Assembly: GCA_025354565.1 (NCBI GenBank)
Contig: JANXMQ010000090.1
Coordinates: 1-64,000 of the forward strand
Length of the DNA: 64,000 nt
From: Akkermansiaceae bacterium
GTDB lineage: Bacteria; Verrucomicrobiota; Verrucomicrobiia; Verrucomicrobiales; Akkermansiaceae
Direction of reading: 5' to 3'
Shown here one piece after another: positions 35,052-44,202 of this stretch. Below the pieces are notes generated by a model. That model saw nothing but the letters and a program-made list of their open reading frames with translations, searched no databases and was not told the origin of the DNA. Position numbers and translations under genes: made by a program. Numbering within the stretch: the first letter of the stretch is position 1; the number at the start of each line of letters is the position of its first letter.

Positions 35052-36837
35052 CGGGGCTATTGAAACGTTTGTCGCCCGGTTGACGCCAGAGGTTTTTCGC
35101 AGCGTCGAGATGCTCGTGATAAACATCCTTCGGCAGGCAGTTCTCAGCCACGCAGAGCGCGGCGGCACGTCCTACGGCGACGCCCATCATGCCGATGGTT
35201 TTCATTACGCGGATGGTGCCGAGCGCATCGCGGTTCACGCTGATGTTGCGGCCGGCCATGAATAAGTTAGGGATGTTCCGCGAGTAAAAGCAGCGGTAGG
35301 GGATGGGATAACCGACCTTCTTGTCCACGGCGGCGCGGTGGATGGCTTTTGAAATGAATGGGTGTTCTGGTAGAGCGTTGACATATTTAGCCTCGGGCAC
35401 ATGGAGGTCGATGGTCCAAGTGGTGAGGACGAGTGCGTCGTTGAATTCCTTGCCCTTGACGATTTCCTCACCCTGGAGAATGACCTCCCCAAGAAGCTGT
35501 TGGGTTTCGCGGGTGCCACCGATGTAGGCCATCCAGTTAAGCGCGGCATCGGAATGGCCCTTGGGATCCCGGGCGGCAAATACGGCGTGGTTTTTCATTG
35601 CATTCCACGCACTGAAATTCGCGAGAAAGTTGTAATCGCGGGTGGTCTCCAGTTCGGCGATGGGGTGGCTTTTGAAACCGCTCTCCCAGAACCACTCGGC
35701 AAGCCCCTTGCGCGGATAGGGAAAATCGTTTTCCCCGAATTTCAACATCCAGTCCTTTTCCGGAAATGTCGTGGGCTTGCCGGTGCTTTCCCAGCTCCAC
35801 ATGTTGCTCATGCCCATGCGCACGGCATCGAGATTCATGGTGAGATCAGCGCCCGCCCATTGGCCGATGAAACCGTGGCCGGTGCAGTCCGCGAACAAGG
35901 TACCCGGAATCTTGCGGAGCTTGCCGGTCTTCACTTCGAGGACGTTGATTGCCGCAATTTTTCCGCCGTCCATTGCGAGTCCGTAGGCGCGGTTTCCGAG
36001 GTAGAGCGTGATGTTATCCTCGGCTCGGACGACTTTTTCCTTCTTGTCATCCACGAACTCTGCGGCAGGTGCTGGCGAGGTTTTGGCATTGTCTTGAATC
36101 TCCTTGATGATGTCTGCTAACAGATATTCGCTGGGCGGCATGTTGCCCATGGCCCATACGCGGACTTCAGAGGAACCGTTGCCACCGAGAACTTCGCGGT
36201 CCTGAATCAACGCGACCTTCGCGCCCATTCTCGCGGCGGAAATGGCGGCACCCAGTCCTCCATAACCGCCACCCACGACGACCAGATCGTAACTCTTTGT
36301 CGTCTCAATTTCGCTAGAGACACCCGGGATGTTCCACTTCAAGCGATCCTGGAACCCTGTTTTCTCCGGCGGCGTGAAATCCTTGTCTGAGGAAAAAAGG
36401 ACCGTGTCCGCCCGGCCATCGAATCCAGTTAGATCATTGAGTGCTATCGACGTGCCGCCCTTTTTCAAAGTCCGCGTTCCGGCGAGTGACCAATTCCATT
36501 CCGCCTTACCTGTCCCGAGTTCATCGCCGAGCTTCTCCCCGTTTACTGAAATTGAGAACCTTCCTGCTCCGCCCGGCCGTTTGAGACGCGCACTCCAGTC
36601 GATCGTCCGCACCCAGATGCGATAGTCGCCGTCTTCCGGCACTTGCACCATCGTGTTGGCATCAGCCACCGGCTTGCCAAGACCGTGGGCGATGAGATAG
36701 GGCGAACCTACGGACTCGATGAACTGCGTGTCCACCTGCCAGCCACCGGGGGCGGAAAATTGCTCGGCTTCGATAAGGAATGTCGCGGCCTGAATCCGGG
36801 CGACGGCTAAGACGCTACATAAAACGATGGATTTCAT
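35008..36837 (-). CDS. Secreted FAD-dependent oxidoreductase
   Basis: The 609-residue protein begins with a signal peptide (MKSIVLCSVLAVARIQA). A beta-rich N-terminal domain of about 150 residues (FLIEAEQFSAPGGW, YRIWVRTIDWSARL) resembles a carbohydrate-binding module. The FAD-binding Rossmann motif VVVGGGYGGLGAA follows at about 187-199, then GGNGSSEVRVWAMGN and the C-terminal FAD contact NLFMAGRNISV. Families of this type are common in planctomycetes and verrucomicrobia. The substrate is unknown and may be a sugar. It is the first gene of the operon with the FMN/Fe-S membrane protein, ApbE and TMEM43, so electrons could pass from it to that membrane protein. Confidence 0.85.
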   Translation of the reverse strand: MKSIVLCSVLAVARIQAATFLIEAEQFSAPGGWQVDTQFIESVGSPYLIAHGLGKPVADANTMVQVPEDGDYRIWVRTIDWSARLKRPGGAGRFSISVNGEKLGDELGTGKAEWNWSLAGTRTLKKGGTSIALNDLTGFDGRADTVLFSSDKDFTPPEKTGFQDRLKWNIPGVSSEIETTKSYDLVVVGGGYGGLGAAISAARMGAKVALIQDREVLGGNGSSEVRVWAMGNMPPSEYLLADIIKEIQDNAKTSPAPAAEFVDDKKEKVVRAEDNITLYLGNRAYGLAMDGGKIAAINVLEVKTGKLRKIPGTLFADCTGHGFIGQWAGADLTMNLDAVRMGMSNMWSWESTGKPTTFPEKDWMLKFGENDFPYPRKGLAEWFWESGFKSHPIAELETTRDYNFLANFSAWNAMKNHAVFAARDPKGHSDAALNWMAYIGGTRETQQLLGEVILQGEEIVKGKEFNDALVLTTWTIDLHVPEAKYVNALPEHPFISKAIHRAAVDKKVGYPIPYRCFYSRNIPNLFMAGRNISVNRDALGTIRVMKTIGMMGVAVGRAAALCVAENCLPKDVYHEHLDAAKNLWRQPGDKRFNSPDELREFIKKSPGGK

Positions 36838-37030
36838 AGGTTTTGGCGAAAGCTTCCTTGTAACGGATTTTTTGGCAAGATTGTTTCAGGTTTCCTGACC
36901 CGTCAGCCGCATCCCTCGACCCGCCACGCACTGCAACAACTTATCGGCATTTTCTGCGACTGCACACAAGGTGATGGCCGATCATTCCCATGGAGTATGA
37001 TGATTCAAGGCCACTCTCTCCGTCATGACG

Positions 37031-37708
37031 TCAGTGGCCACCCTCGTCATGCGTGAGGCCGAGTACGATATCGAATCGTGCGGCCAGCTCGCCGATCTTT
37101 GAACCTTCGAGCGGGCTGAATGGCACGATGACGGTTTTCAGCGCCAACGGGTCCTTGATGTTCTTGATGACGATGTCCGTCGCTTGATCGGCTTCGCCTT
37201 GCGGGTAGCACTGGGTAGTGAGGACTCGTTTACCATTCAAAGAAATGGCGAAGTGGATGTGGCGAGTGCGTCCCGGATATTTGCCGGGCTTGATCGTGCG
37301 GAAGTAATATTCGCCTTTCGCTCCCGTTAGAAAGCGTCCGTAGCTCTGGAAATTCTTGTCTCGTTGTTCTGGATGATCCGCCCGGCTGTGGAGATAAATG
37401 CCAGTGTTGTCGGCTGACCAGATCTCGACCAGCGCATTGCGAACCGGCTGCCCATTCAAATCCATCACCACTCCGGTGAGATGGGTGATTTCACCAATCG
37501 CCGGGGTGATGGAGGAGTTCACAATGAGCAGATCGTTGTCCGTATCGAGCGGCAGGTGGTCCGGGTAGAACGGCCCCTCGGTTTGTTTGACGGTGGGCAT
37601 GAGAGCCTCGGCAAAAGCCCCCGGAACGGTGAACAGCACTGCGGAGCCAACGAGGGCGGTGCGGAGGAAATCACGACGATGACAGATCGAACAATTCAAG
37701 GTACGCAT
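37031..37708 (-). CDS. Intradiol ring-cleavage dioxygenase-like protein, Tat-exported
   Basis: Intradiol dioxygenases open catechol-type rings between the hydroxyl groups using Fe(III). The 225-residue protein has a twin-arginine signal (CHRRDFLRTALVGSAV). The family signature runs from LTGVVMDLNG to VEIWSADNTGIY. The expected iron ligands are visible: tyrosines in GIY and GKYPGR and histidines in RHIHF. It is shorter than protocatechuate 3,4-dioxygenase subunits. Export is unusual for a catabolic enzyme and suggests action on plant or lignin-derived phenols outside the cytoplasm. The ATG at 37708 gives the best signal. Confidence 0.87.
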   Translation of the reverse strand: MRTLNCSICHRRDFLRTALVGSAVLFTVPGAFAEALMPTVKQTEGPFYPDHLPLDTDNDLLIVNSSITPAIGEITHLTGVVMDLNGQPVRNALVEIWSADNTGIYLHSRADHPEQRDKNFQSYGRFLTGAKGEYYFRTIKPGKYPGRTRHIHFAISLNGKRVLTTQCYPQGEADQATDIVIKNIKDPLALKTVIVPFSPLEGSKIGELAARFDIVLGLTHDEGGH

Positions 37709-37880
37709 GGAGTGAAAATGAACGGTTCGCCCTCCGGCACAAGAACACACTTGGAGAAGACGAAGATTTTACAAACCAACCCGAGCTTCTATGTCCGGTT
37801 TGGAGCGGATGGAAAATATGCTTGAATGCTTGGCACGCCGGTTAAAATCTGTTGCTGAAATTACTGAGAAGTAAGAAACC

Positions 37881-38498
37881 ATGAAAACGATCACTTTCCT
37901 GCTGTTAGCCTGTGCTGTCTGCAAGGCTCAAGACACACTGGCGAGACCCGGCGCGCAGAAACCCGAACCGCCGGCGAAGAGGGTTTTCGTCGTCTCGAAA
38001 GAAGCGGCAACCAAGGAAGGCCACCCCCAATTTATGCTACTCTGGAATACATTGCAGCAGTTAGATCCGGCCACGGAGGAGATGGCCGGCATTATCGAGC
38101 AAGTCATCGGTAAGCGGGCGGACACGACGCTCTATCGGGTATGGGTGAACTCTGACAAAGACGTGGTGATGCAGTTGCTCGCGGGCGATCTATTGGAAAA
38201 AGCCTTCGTGAAGGTAAGGGTGAAGAGGGATGGCATATGGCAAGGAAACACTGCAACGGGCGTTGCAAAAAAATTAGAACTCTACCGGGAATCCAATCCC
38301 GAAGAAATACCGAAAGGTCCGACACAGGAAGAATTTATGGAACGCCTCAAGGAGGGAAAAACCTACGATGTAATCCTTAGCCAAAAATGCGATAAGTGCG
38401 GCGGTGAAGGGAAATTGGGGGCGTTACAAAATTATGCAGTCTGCCCGCAATGCAACGGTCTGGGAACTTATAAGCGGACTTGGGTGCTTAAATGGTGA
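37881..38498 (+). CDS. Secreted protein with DnaJ-like cysteine pairs
   Basis: The function is not recognised. The 205-residue protein has a short signal peptide (MKTITFLLLACAVCKAQ) and a mostly helical middle. Its C-terminal zinc-finger-like part has CDKCGGEGKLG and CPQCNGLGTYKR. These CxxCxGxG units are those of the DnaJ zinc-binding centre, here as one pair. A much smaller secreted protein at 48507-48704 carries the same kind of motif. A role in binding zinc or unfolded protein outside the cytoplasm is possible but untested. Confidence 0.65.
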   Translation: MKTITFLLLACAVCKAQDTLARPGAQKPEPPAKRVFVVSKEAATKEGHPQFMLLWNTLQQLDPATEEMAGIIEQVIGKRADTTLYRVWVNSDKDVVMQLLAGDLLEKAFVKVRVKRDGIWQGNTATGVAKKLELYRESNPEEIPKGPTQEEFMERLKEGKTYDVILSQKCDKCGGEGKLGALQNYAVCPQCNGLGTYKRTWVLKW

Positions 38499-38563
38499 TG
38501 AGGAATAAAACCGGAGTATCGCATAAAATTCCCTATTGCGGATCCGAAGTATAGGATCGGCCT

Positions 38564-38620
38564 GAGAGGGACGAATTTACGGACCTTTTGTAGAGTTTGG
38601 CTGGTTTATTTCGTCCTCTC
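38564..38620. terminator. Long-loop inverted repeat between convergent genes
   Basis: GAGAGGGACGAA (38564-38575) and TTCGTCCTCTC (38610-38620) pair with one bulged base around a loop of about 34 bases. The structure sits between two convergent genes ending at 38498 and 38627. A terminator is the simplest reading, but the loop is unusually long. Confidence 0.3.
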
Positions 38621-38626
38621 TGACGT

Positions 38627-39052
38627 TCACCGTTTCACCTTCAATAACAGCACCGGGATCTCCACGGTGTGGCGGACCTTGGAGACGGTGCTGCCGTAGA
38701 GGAGGTCGCTGATGAAGCGGTGGCCATGAGTGGACATGGCGATGAGATCGACCCCGTGCTCGCTGGCGACCTTGATGATTTCATCCGAGGGTTCACCGAG
38801 TGCTAACAGATATTCGACTGTAAAGCCCTCCGCCCGTAACTCGGCGACACGCATTTCCAAGTAGGCGCGGTCCTCCTTCATTTCCTCGCTCTCGACGAGG
38901 TTGAGTCCCCGGAAATTCCGTGCGGCCCAGCCATCGGCGACGTGCATGAGCAAAAGGCTGGCTCCGGTCATGCGGGCTAGCGGTTTGACGTGGTCGAGGA
39001 TGGTTTGGTCGGCCACGCTGTTTTCGACGGGAATGAGGATTTTGTGATACAT
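38627..39052 (-). CDS. Universal stress protein, UspA family
   Basis: This is a small cytoplasmic nucleotide-binding protein of 141 residues linked in other bacteria to stress survival. The fold is recognised by KILIPVENSVADQTILDHV at the start, GEPSDEIIKVASEHGVDLIAMSTHG in the middle, and the ATP-loop pattern THGHRF followed by YGSTVSKV. It begins 33 bases after the mntH stop on the same strand, so it is probably co-transcribed with the metal transporter. Confidence 0.9.
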   Translation of the reverse strand: MYHKILIPVENSVADQTILDHVKPLARMTGASLLLMHVADGWAARNFRGLNLVESEEMKEDRAYLEMRVAELRAEGFTVEYLLALGEPSDEIIKVASEHGVDLIAMSTHGHRFISDLLYGSTVSKVRHTVEIPVLLLKVKR

Positions 39053-39085
39053 GGCGATGAATCAGTGTGGCAGGCCGAGAGTGTT

Positions 39086-40447
39086 TTAGAAAGCTTCGCG
39101 GAGCGGGTCGGGAGCGAAGGTGTCGAACAGCAATTTCAGATTGAGGACGATGATGATGGTGGCGGTCGTCCAGCCAAGGATTTTAATCCAGAACGGGTTG
39201 ACGAACTCGCCCATCTTGGCCTTCTCGCCGGTGAAGCGCATCAGCGGCCAGACGGCGAATCCGAGCTGCATACTAAGGACCACCTGGCTGGCAACCAGCA
39301 ACTCCGTCGTCTTGCTTTCGCCGTAGAGGCCGATGATGACGACTGCGGGAACGATCGCGATGCCGCGCGTGATGAGCCGCCGTAGCCATGGGCGGATGCG
39401 GAAATTCAGGAAACCCTCCATCACAATTTGTCCAGCGAGGGTTCCTGTTAGTGTCGAGTTTTGTCCAGAGGCGAGTAGGGCGACGGCGAATAAAGTGCTG
39501 GCAATGCCGACTCCGAGCGTCGGGCTGAGAAGTCGATAGGCGTCCTGGATTTTAGCGACCTCATGATTTCCCGACCCATGGAATGTCGCGGCGGCAAGGA
39601 TGAGGATGGCACCGTTGATGAAGAGCGCGAACATGAGCGCGGCAGTGGAGTCGATGGTGGCGAACTTGATCGCCTCGCGCTTGCCTGCGGGCGTGCGTTC
39701 GAAGTTACGCGTCTGGACGATCGATGAGTGCAGATAGAGATTATGCGGCATGACGGTAGCACCAAGGATGCCGATGCTGATTAACAGCATGTCCTTGTTT
39801 TTCAGGATTTCAGCAGAGGGTACCAAGCCGAGCATAACTCCGGCCAAGCTGGGTTTTGCAAAAAACAACTCAGCGGCGAAGCAAGCGCCGATGGTCAGGA
39901 TGAGCGTGACGACGATGGCCTCAATGTAGCGGAATCCTTTGTTTTGCAGATAGAGCACGACGAGGACATCGAGACAGGTGATGACGCAGCCCCAGACGAT
40001 CGGGATGCCGAACAACAACTGCAAACCGATGGCCGAGCCGACGACTTCTGCTAGATCGCAGGCGGCAATGGCGACCTCGCAAATCACCCATAGGAACCAG
40101 ACCGTCGGTTTGTTATAATGATCGCGGCAGGCTTGCGCGAGATCGCGCCCGGTGACGACTCCGAGCTTCACGCAGAGATGCTGGAGCAGGATCGCCATTA
40201 TGTTAGAAATCAAGATAACGGAAAGCAGCGTGTAACCGAATTTCGCACCACCTGCTAGATCGGTAGCCCAATTTCCAGGGTCCATGTAGCCGACCGCGAC
40301 GAGGAATCCCGGGCCGCTGAAGGCCATGAGCTTGCGGAAAAATGAACCGTTTCCGGGAACCATGATGCTGCGGTGGACCTCGGGCAGCGAGAGTTCGCCA
40401 GCCGCTTTTCTCCAAGCGGTATCGGGATCCGGTGGGATGTGGTTCAT
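39086..40447 (-). CDS. mntH: NRAMP-family manganese/divalent metal transporter
   Basis: This inner-membrane proton-coupled importer of manganese and related divalent metals has 453 residues and about eleven helices. The metal-binding residues are in DPGNWATD on helix 1 and in the helix 6 motif [10 protein letters not shown]. These two unwound-helix motifs are diagnostic. The promoter region has a perfect inverted repeat at 40463-40482, only 16 bases before the start codon. This suggests repression by a metal-sensing regulator. A universal stress protein gene follows in the same direction. Confidence 0.95.
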   Translation of the reverse strand: MNHIPPDPDTAWRKAAGELSLPEVHRSIMVPGNGSFFRKLMAFSGPGFLVAVGYMDPGNWATDLAGGAKFGYTLLSVILISNIMAILLQHLCVKLGVVTGRDLAQACRDHYNKPTVWFLWVICEVAIAACDLAEVVGSAIGLQLLFGIPIVWGCVITCLDVLVVLYLQNKGFRYIEAIVVTLILTIGACFAAELFFAKPSLAGVMLGLVPSAEILKNKDMLLISIGILGATVMPHNLYLHSSIVQTRNFERTPAGKREAIKFATIDSTAALMFALFINGAILILAAATFHGSGNHEVAKIQDAYRLLSPTLGVGIASTLFAVALLASGQNSTLTGTLAGQIVMEGFLNFRIRPWLRRLITRGIAIVPAVVIIGLYGESKTTELLVASQVVLSMQLGFAVWPLMRFTGEKAKMGEFVNPFWIKILGWTTATIIIVLNLKLLFDTFAPDPLREAF

Positions 40448-40462
40448 GGTGGAGTTCGCAGA

Positions 40463-40501
40463 AAATTAGCCAAAGCTAATTTCTATGCGCAAGGCTAAAT
40501 T
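40463..40501 (-). promoter_or_regulatory. Candidate metal-regulator operator upstream of mntH
   Basis: AAATTAGC (40463-40470) and GCTAATTT (40475-40482) form a perfect eight-base inverted repeat with a four-base spacer. A related half-site AAGGCTAAATT lies at 40491-40501. On the gene strand this reads as a half-site and then a palindrome ending 16 bases before the ATG. The TTAGC/GCTAA core is like sites bound by DtxR/MntR-type repressors. No such regulator gene is in the window, so the protein that binds is unknown. Confidence 0.5.
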
Positions 40502-40545
40502 CCAGATGCGGTGGAATTTTCCTCCCCATCCCATCCGGCGAGCGC

Positions 40546-42972
40546 TCACTCGTCCTTGATTTTCAGCCGCGGCGGGCGCTTCAACGGGATGCCTTCCTCG
40601 ATGGCGTCGAGATCAAGGCTATCCAACACATTGGTGCGGCGGCGGACGAATCCGGCTTCGGCGGAAGTCGCGGCAAAGCTGGGGATCTCGGTGTGATAGG
40701 GATCATCACCGATCAAAACCGGCTGTTTCGGTCGGACCGGCACCGCATTGAGCGCTGGCGTGTTTAGCATGGCAATGTCGGGATTCACGCCCTCGCCGAG
40801 CGCGCCGGAATGGACAGTGCAGAACGGCAGGTTTTCCGTGCCCTTGCGGAAATACTCGGGCATCGCCGTGGAGCGCGAGCGAATGGTTCCGGTGTTGATG
40901 TCCTCGACATGCTCTTGACAAAACTGCGTCGCGCGTTGGCCGGAAGTTAAGCAGATGGGGATCTCCACCACGCTGGCCGGAGCGGTTAGCTTACCACCGC
41001 CGAAGGAGGGTGCGGCCGCATTCATTGCCGCCTGCCAAACGGGCATCGCCAGATCACGGCTGAACGCACCCGGATAGATCGGCTCGCCATTGCCCAGTAG
41101 AAATCCAGTCCACACGCCGCAGGTAATCCGCTTGTTATAGCCGACGAACCAAGTGTCTGCGAAATCGTGGGTGGAGCCACCTTTTCCCGCGCCGTTGAAG
41201 GGTTTTTCCACCATGCCATCGAGCACGCCACTGGCGCTGCCCCGATAGAGCGAGCCAGCCATCATGCTGTGGACCTGCCATGCCGTCGCCGCGTCGATGA
41301 TCCGCCGGGGCGGTGAGATTTCGTGCGGGCGGCGGAACACCACCCGTCCCTCCGAGTTCTCGATCCGGTCGAGATAGACCAGGCCGCTAGGCGCTGATAG
41401 ACCGCCCGTGGGAAACACGGCCATCGCCTTCACCGCCTGCTTCAAGGGCACCTCATCGAAGCCGACAGCGAGGCGCGGCAGCAGTTCCGCCTTCTGCAAG
41501 GGCAGCCCGAAGGCCACGGCGGTGTCCACCACGCGTTGCAGTCCGATCTGGCCGGCAAACCTAACAGTCGCAGCGATTTTCGAATTTTCCAAAGCCACAC
41601 GCGGTGTGATTTTCCCGGCGTAAACCGGCGCGGCCACTTCCATGCCCCACTCACCAAGGATGCCTTCGCGCCCGTCGATCATCACCGCGCGGTTGTCCAT
41701 CGGCTCGTCCTCCACTAGACTCGCCGGAGTCTTGCTGCCGCTGAGACCGGCGGCATAGATGTAGGGGAAAAAGGCCGTGCCAAGCGGGCGCTTGCCGGAC
41801 TCGATGAAATCAAACGGCACCTGGGCGTAATCCCGCCCGCCGACATGGGCCAGAACCTCGCCGGTTTCATGGTCGATCATGAGCACCGCGCCTTGCAGAT
41901 ATTCCGCCGGCTTGGTGCTGGTTTTTCGATAGTCCGCGTATTTCTGATGGGCGTATCCCGGCCTAGTCTCGGCCCGCGCCAGACTTTCTAACAATGCTTT
42001 CTGCGCGGCGTTCTGGGCTTCGGACAGGATCGTCGTGTGGATCTTGAATTTTCCGGTAGCCAAGCCGTCCTCGCCGAGCGCCGCACCGACCGCATCGGCG
42101 ATCCGTTCATAAAGGTGGGTCGTGCCGCGTCGCAGTGGCTGCGGATTTAGACCGAGCGGCAGGGCCTTGAGCCGGGTCAGATCGGAACTGGAAATCATCC
42201 CCTCCTCACGCATCCGGCCGAGCACGTAGTTGCGCCCGTTGCGGTTGATTTCCGGATTGTTCAAGGGCGAGCGCACGTTTGGGTTCTTGATGAGAGTGAC
42301 CATCGACGCGCATTCCTGCGGCTCCAGATCCTTCGGCTCCTTGCCGTAGTAGCCTAGCGAGGCGGAGCGGATGCCGTAATAACCGCTGCCGAAATAAATG
42401 CGATTCAGATAGAAATTCAGGATTTCCCGCTTCGAGTAGCGGTCCTCGATCCGGCGGGCGAGGAAGGCTTCGACCAATTTCCGCTGCATCGGCGTCTCGT
42501 TCCGCAGCACCGCCTCTTCCTTCAGATTGTAAGCGTTACGCGCCAGTTGTTGGGTGAGCGTGCTGGCACCCTGCTTGCCGCCCTCGGCATTCAGGATGAT
42601 CGCCCGCACGATGCCAATATAGTCCACGCCATGATGCGTTAGAAACCGCGAGTCCTCGCCGGCGCGCAGGGCTTGGATGAAAATTTCCGGGACTTTCTCA
42701 ATCGGGACAACACTGCGGTTCTGGACGAAAATCCGACCGATTTCCTTGCCGTTGCGGTCGAGGATGATGCTTGGCTCCTCAAGGTCGTTGATGCGATCCA
42801 GATCATAATTTGCGGCGCGCTGGCGGAATTCCCGGGTGAAGGCTTCCGCGAACAACCAAGCCGCGCCCCCGAGCATCAGCGAAACGAGGAACAGGCCCAG
42901 CCAAAAACCTTTGCGCTTGAAGAACCAGCGCTTCTTGCTCTTCTTGCGATTCGTTTTTGTGATAGTAGCCAT
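40546..42972 (-). CDS. Class A penicillin-binding protein with degenerate transpeptidase domain
   Basis: The 808-residue inner-membrane protein has one N-terminal helix and a glycosyltransferase-51 domain. That domain keeps EDSRFLTHHGVD (Glu106), GASTLTQQLARN and RKLVEAF, so it should polymerise lipid II into glycan chains. The second domain has the size and order of a transpeptidase, but all three active-site motifs are changed. SxxK is TAFF (399-402), SxN is SKI (464-466), and KTG is KGG (597-599). Crosslinking activity is therefore unlikely, and the domain may be structural. The ATG at 42972 fits the cytoplasmic basic start. Its start codon overlaps that of the divergent methyltransferase gene. 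Confidence 0.9.
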   Translation of the reverse strand: MATITKTNRKKSKKRWFFKRKGFWLGLFLVSLMLGGAAWLFAEAFTREFRQRAANYDLDRINDLEEPSIILDRNGKEIGRIFVQNRSVVPIEKVPEIFIQALRAGEDSRFLTHHGVDYIGIVRAIILNAEGGKQGASTLTQQLARNAYNLKEEAVLRNETPMQRKLVEAFLARRIEDRYSKREILNFYLNRIYFGSGYYGIRSASLGYYGKEPKDLEPQECASMVTLIKNPNVRSPLNNPEINRNGRNYVLGRMREEGMISSSDLTRLKALPLGLNPQPLRRGTTHLYERIADAVGAALGEDGLATGKFKIHTTILSEAQNAAQKALLESLARAETRPGYAHQKYADYRKTSTKPAEYLQGAVLMIDHETGEVLAHVGGRDYAQVPFDFIESGKRPLGTAFFPYIYAAGLSGSKTPASLVEDEPMDNRAVMIDGREGILGEWGMEVAAPVYAGKITPRVALENSKIAATVRFAGQIGLQRVVDTAVAFGLPLQKAELLPRLAVGFDEVPLKQAVKAMAVFPTGGLSAPSGLVYLDRIENSEGRVVFRRPHEISPPRRIIDAATAWQVHSMMAGSLYRGSASGVLDGMVEKPFNGAGKGGSTHDFADTWFVGYNKRITCGVWTGFLLGNGEPIYPGAFSRDLAMPVWQAAMNAAAPSFGGGKLTAPASVVEIPICLTSGQRATQFCQEHVEDINTGTIRSRSTAMPEYFRKGTENLPFCTVHSGALGEGVNPDIAMLNTPALNAVPVRPKQPVLIGDDPYHTEIPSFAATSAEAGFVRRRTNVLDSLDLDAIEEGIPLKRPPRLKIKDE

Positions 42973-44173
42973 GCCTGATCCGAATTCATCACCGCCACTG
43001 CCAGCGGTCACGCGGCTGCAAGACTATGGGATCACGGCGACTCCCGCAACCCTTGCGTTGGGGGAGATTTTACGCGCTCGGATCGCCCGGGACGGTCCCA
43101 TGCGGTTCGCGGATTTCATGGCGGCGGCCTTGTATGAACCGGGCCTCGGCTACTATGCCCGGGCGACGCGTCAGGTCGGGCGGGGTGGGGATTTTTTCAC
43201 CAGCGTCAGTGTGGGGCCGCTGTTCGGCGAGTTGTTGGCCCGGCGATTTCTCCGCGAGTGGCTGGAATCCGGCTCGCCCGCGTGTTGGCGGATCATCGAA
43301 TGCGGAGCCCACGACGGCACGCTGGCGGCAGATGTTCTCGGCGAACTAGCCCGGCTCGACCCGCAGGCGTTTGCCGCGCTTGAATACGCCATCCCCGAGC
43401 CGCTGCCCCTGCTCCAAGCGGCCCAGCGGAAAATGTTAGGCGGGTTCCTTGGCAAAACGCGGTTCGTCACGAATGCCGAAGAACTGACCATCAATCCGCT
43501 GCCGGGCGTCGCCTTCGGCAATGAACTGCTAGACGCGCTGCCGTTTAATGTCGTTGTTAGGAAATCCGCAGGCTGGGGCGAGTGCCGAGTCGCCAGTGCA
43601 GCCATCGGCGGATTCATTTGGGAGGACGAACATGAAATCACCGACCCTGACCTGCTGGCAGCGCTCGCTAAATTAGGGGATGATTTTCCCGTAGGCTACC
43701 GCACCGAGGTCCGCACGAATTTCCAGGACTTTCTCGCACCACTCACCCGCGCTCTCAGTTCCGGCCTGCTCGTATGGCCAGACTATGGCTTCGCACGGCC
43801 CGAATACTATCAACCGGCACGCCACACCGGCACGCTGCGGACCTTTTCCAAACACCGCGCGGCGGAAAATCCCCTCAACTCCCCCGGGAACCTCGACATC
43901 ACCGCCCATGTCGATTTCACCGCCGTCGCCGAAGCTGCCATCGCCCTCGGTAGCCAGCCCGCCGCCTTCCGCAACCAGGGCGCGTGGCTCACGGAAATCG
44001 GTCGCGAGTGGCTGCTCTCGCAGGAAGGCCAGCCACAGTTAGACGCCCGCCGCCAATTCCAAACCCTGACCCATCCCGCCCATCTTGGCGGTAGTTTTCA
44101 GGTGTTGGAAATTTCCTGGAACCAAGCCGGGAAAGTGCTGTCCGCCCCGGACCGCCACCGGCTCGCCTTGTGA
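42971..44173 (+). CDS. MidA/NDUFAF7-type SAM-dependent methyltransferase
   Basis: The 400-residue cytoplasmic protein belongs to the family of mitochondrial MidA/NDUFAF7, which dimethylates an arginine of a complex I subunit. Bacterial substrates are less clear. Family marks are RFADFMAAALYEPGLGYYA, RGGDFFTSVSVGPLFGELLARR, the SAM-binding IIECGAHDGTLAADVL and VAFGNELLDALPFNVV. The frame is open further upstream, but that part is antisense to the neighbouring penicillin-binding protein gene. The ATG at 42971 starts a natural MPDPNSS terminus. Its CATG is shared with the start codon of the divergent gene. Confidence 0.9.
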   Translation: MPDPNSSPPLPAVTRLQDYGITATPATLALGEILRARIARDGPMRFADFMAAALYEPGLGYYARATRQVGRGGDFFTSVSVGPLFGELLARRFLREWLESGSPACWRIIECGAHDGTLAADVLGELARLDPQAFAALEYAIPEPLPLLQAAQRKMLGGFLGKTRFVTNAEELTINPLPGVAFGNELLDALPFNVVVRKSAGWGECRVASAAIGGFIWEDEHEITDPDLLAALAKLGDDFPVGYRTEVRTNFQDFLAPLTRALSSGLLVWPDYGFARPEYYQPARHTGTLRTFSKHRAAENPLNSPGNLDITAHVDFTAVAEAAIALGSQPAAFRNQGAWLTEIGREWLLSQEGQPQLDARRQFQTLTHPAHLGGSFQVLEISWNQAGKVLSAPDRHRLAL

Positions 44174-44202
44174 TAAGGAGGATGGCCGTCTCGGCGACTA
44201 AC

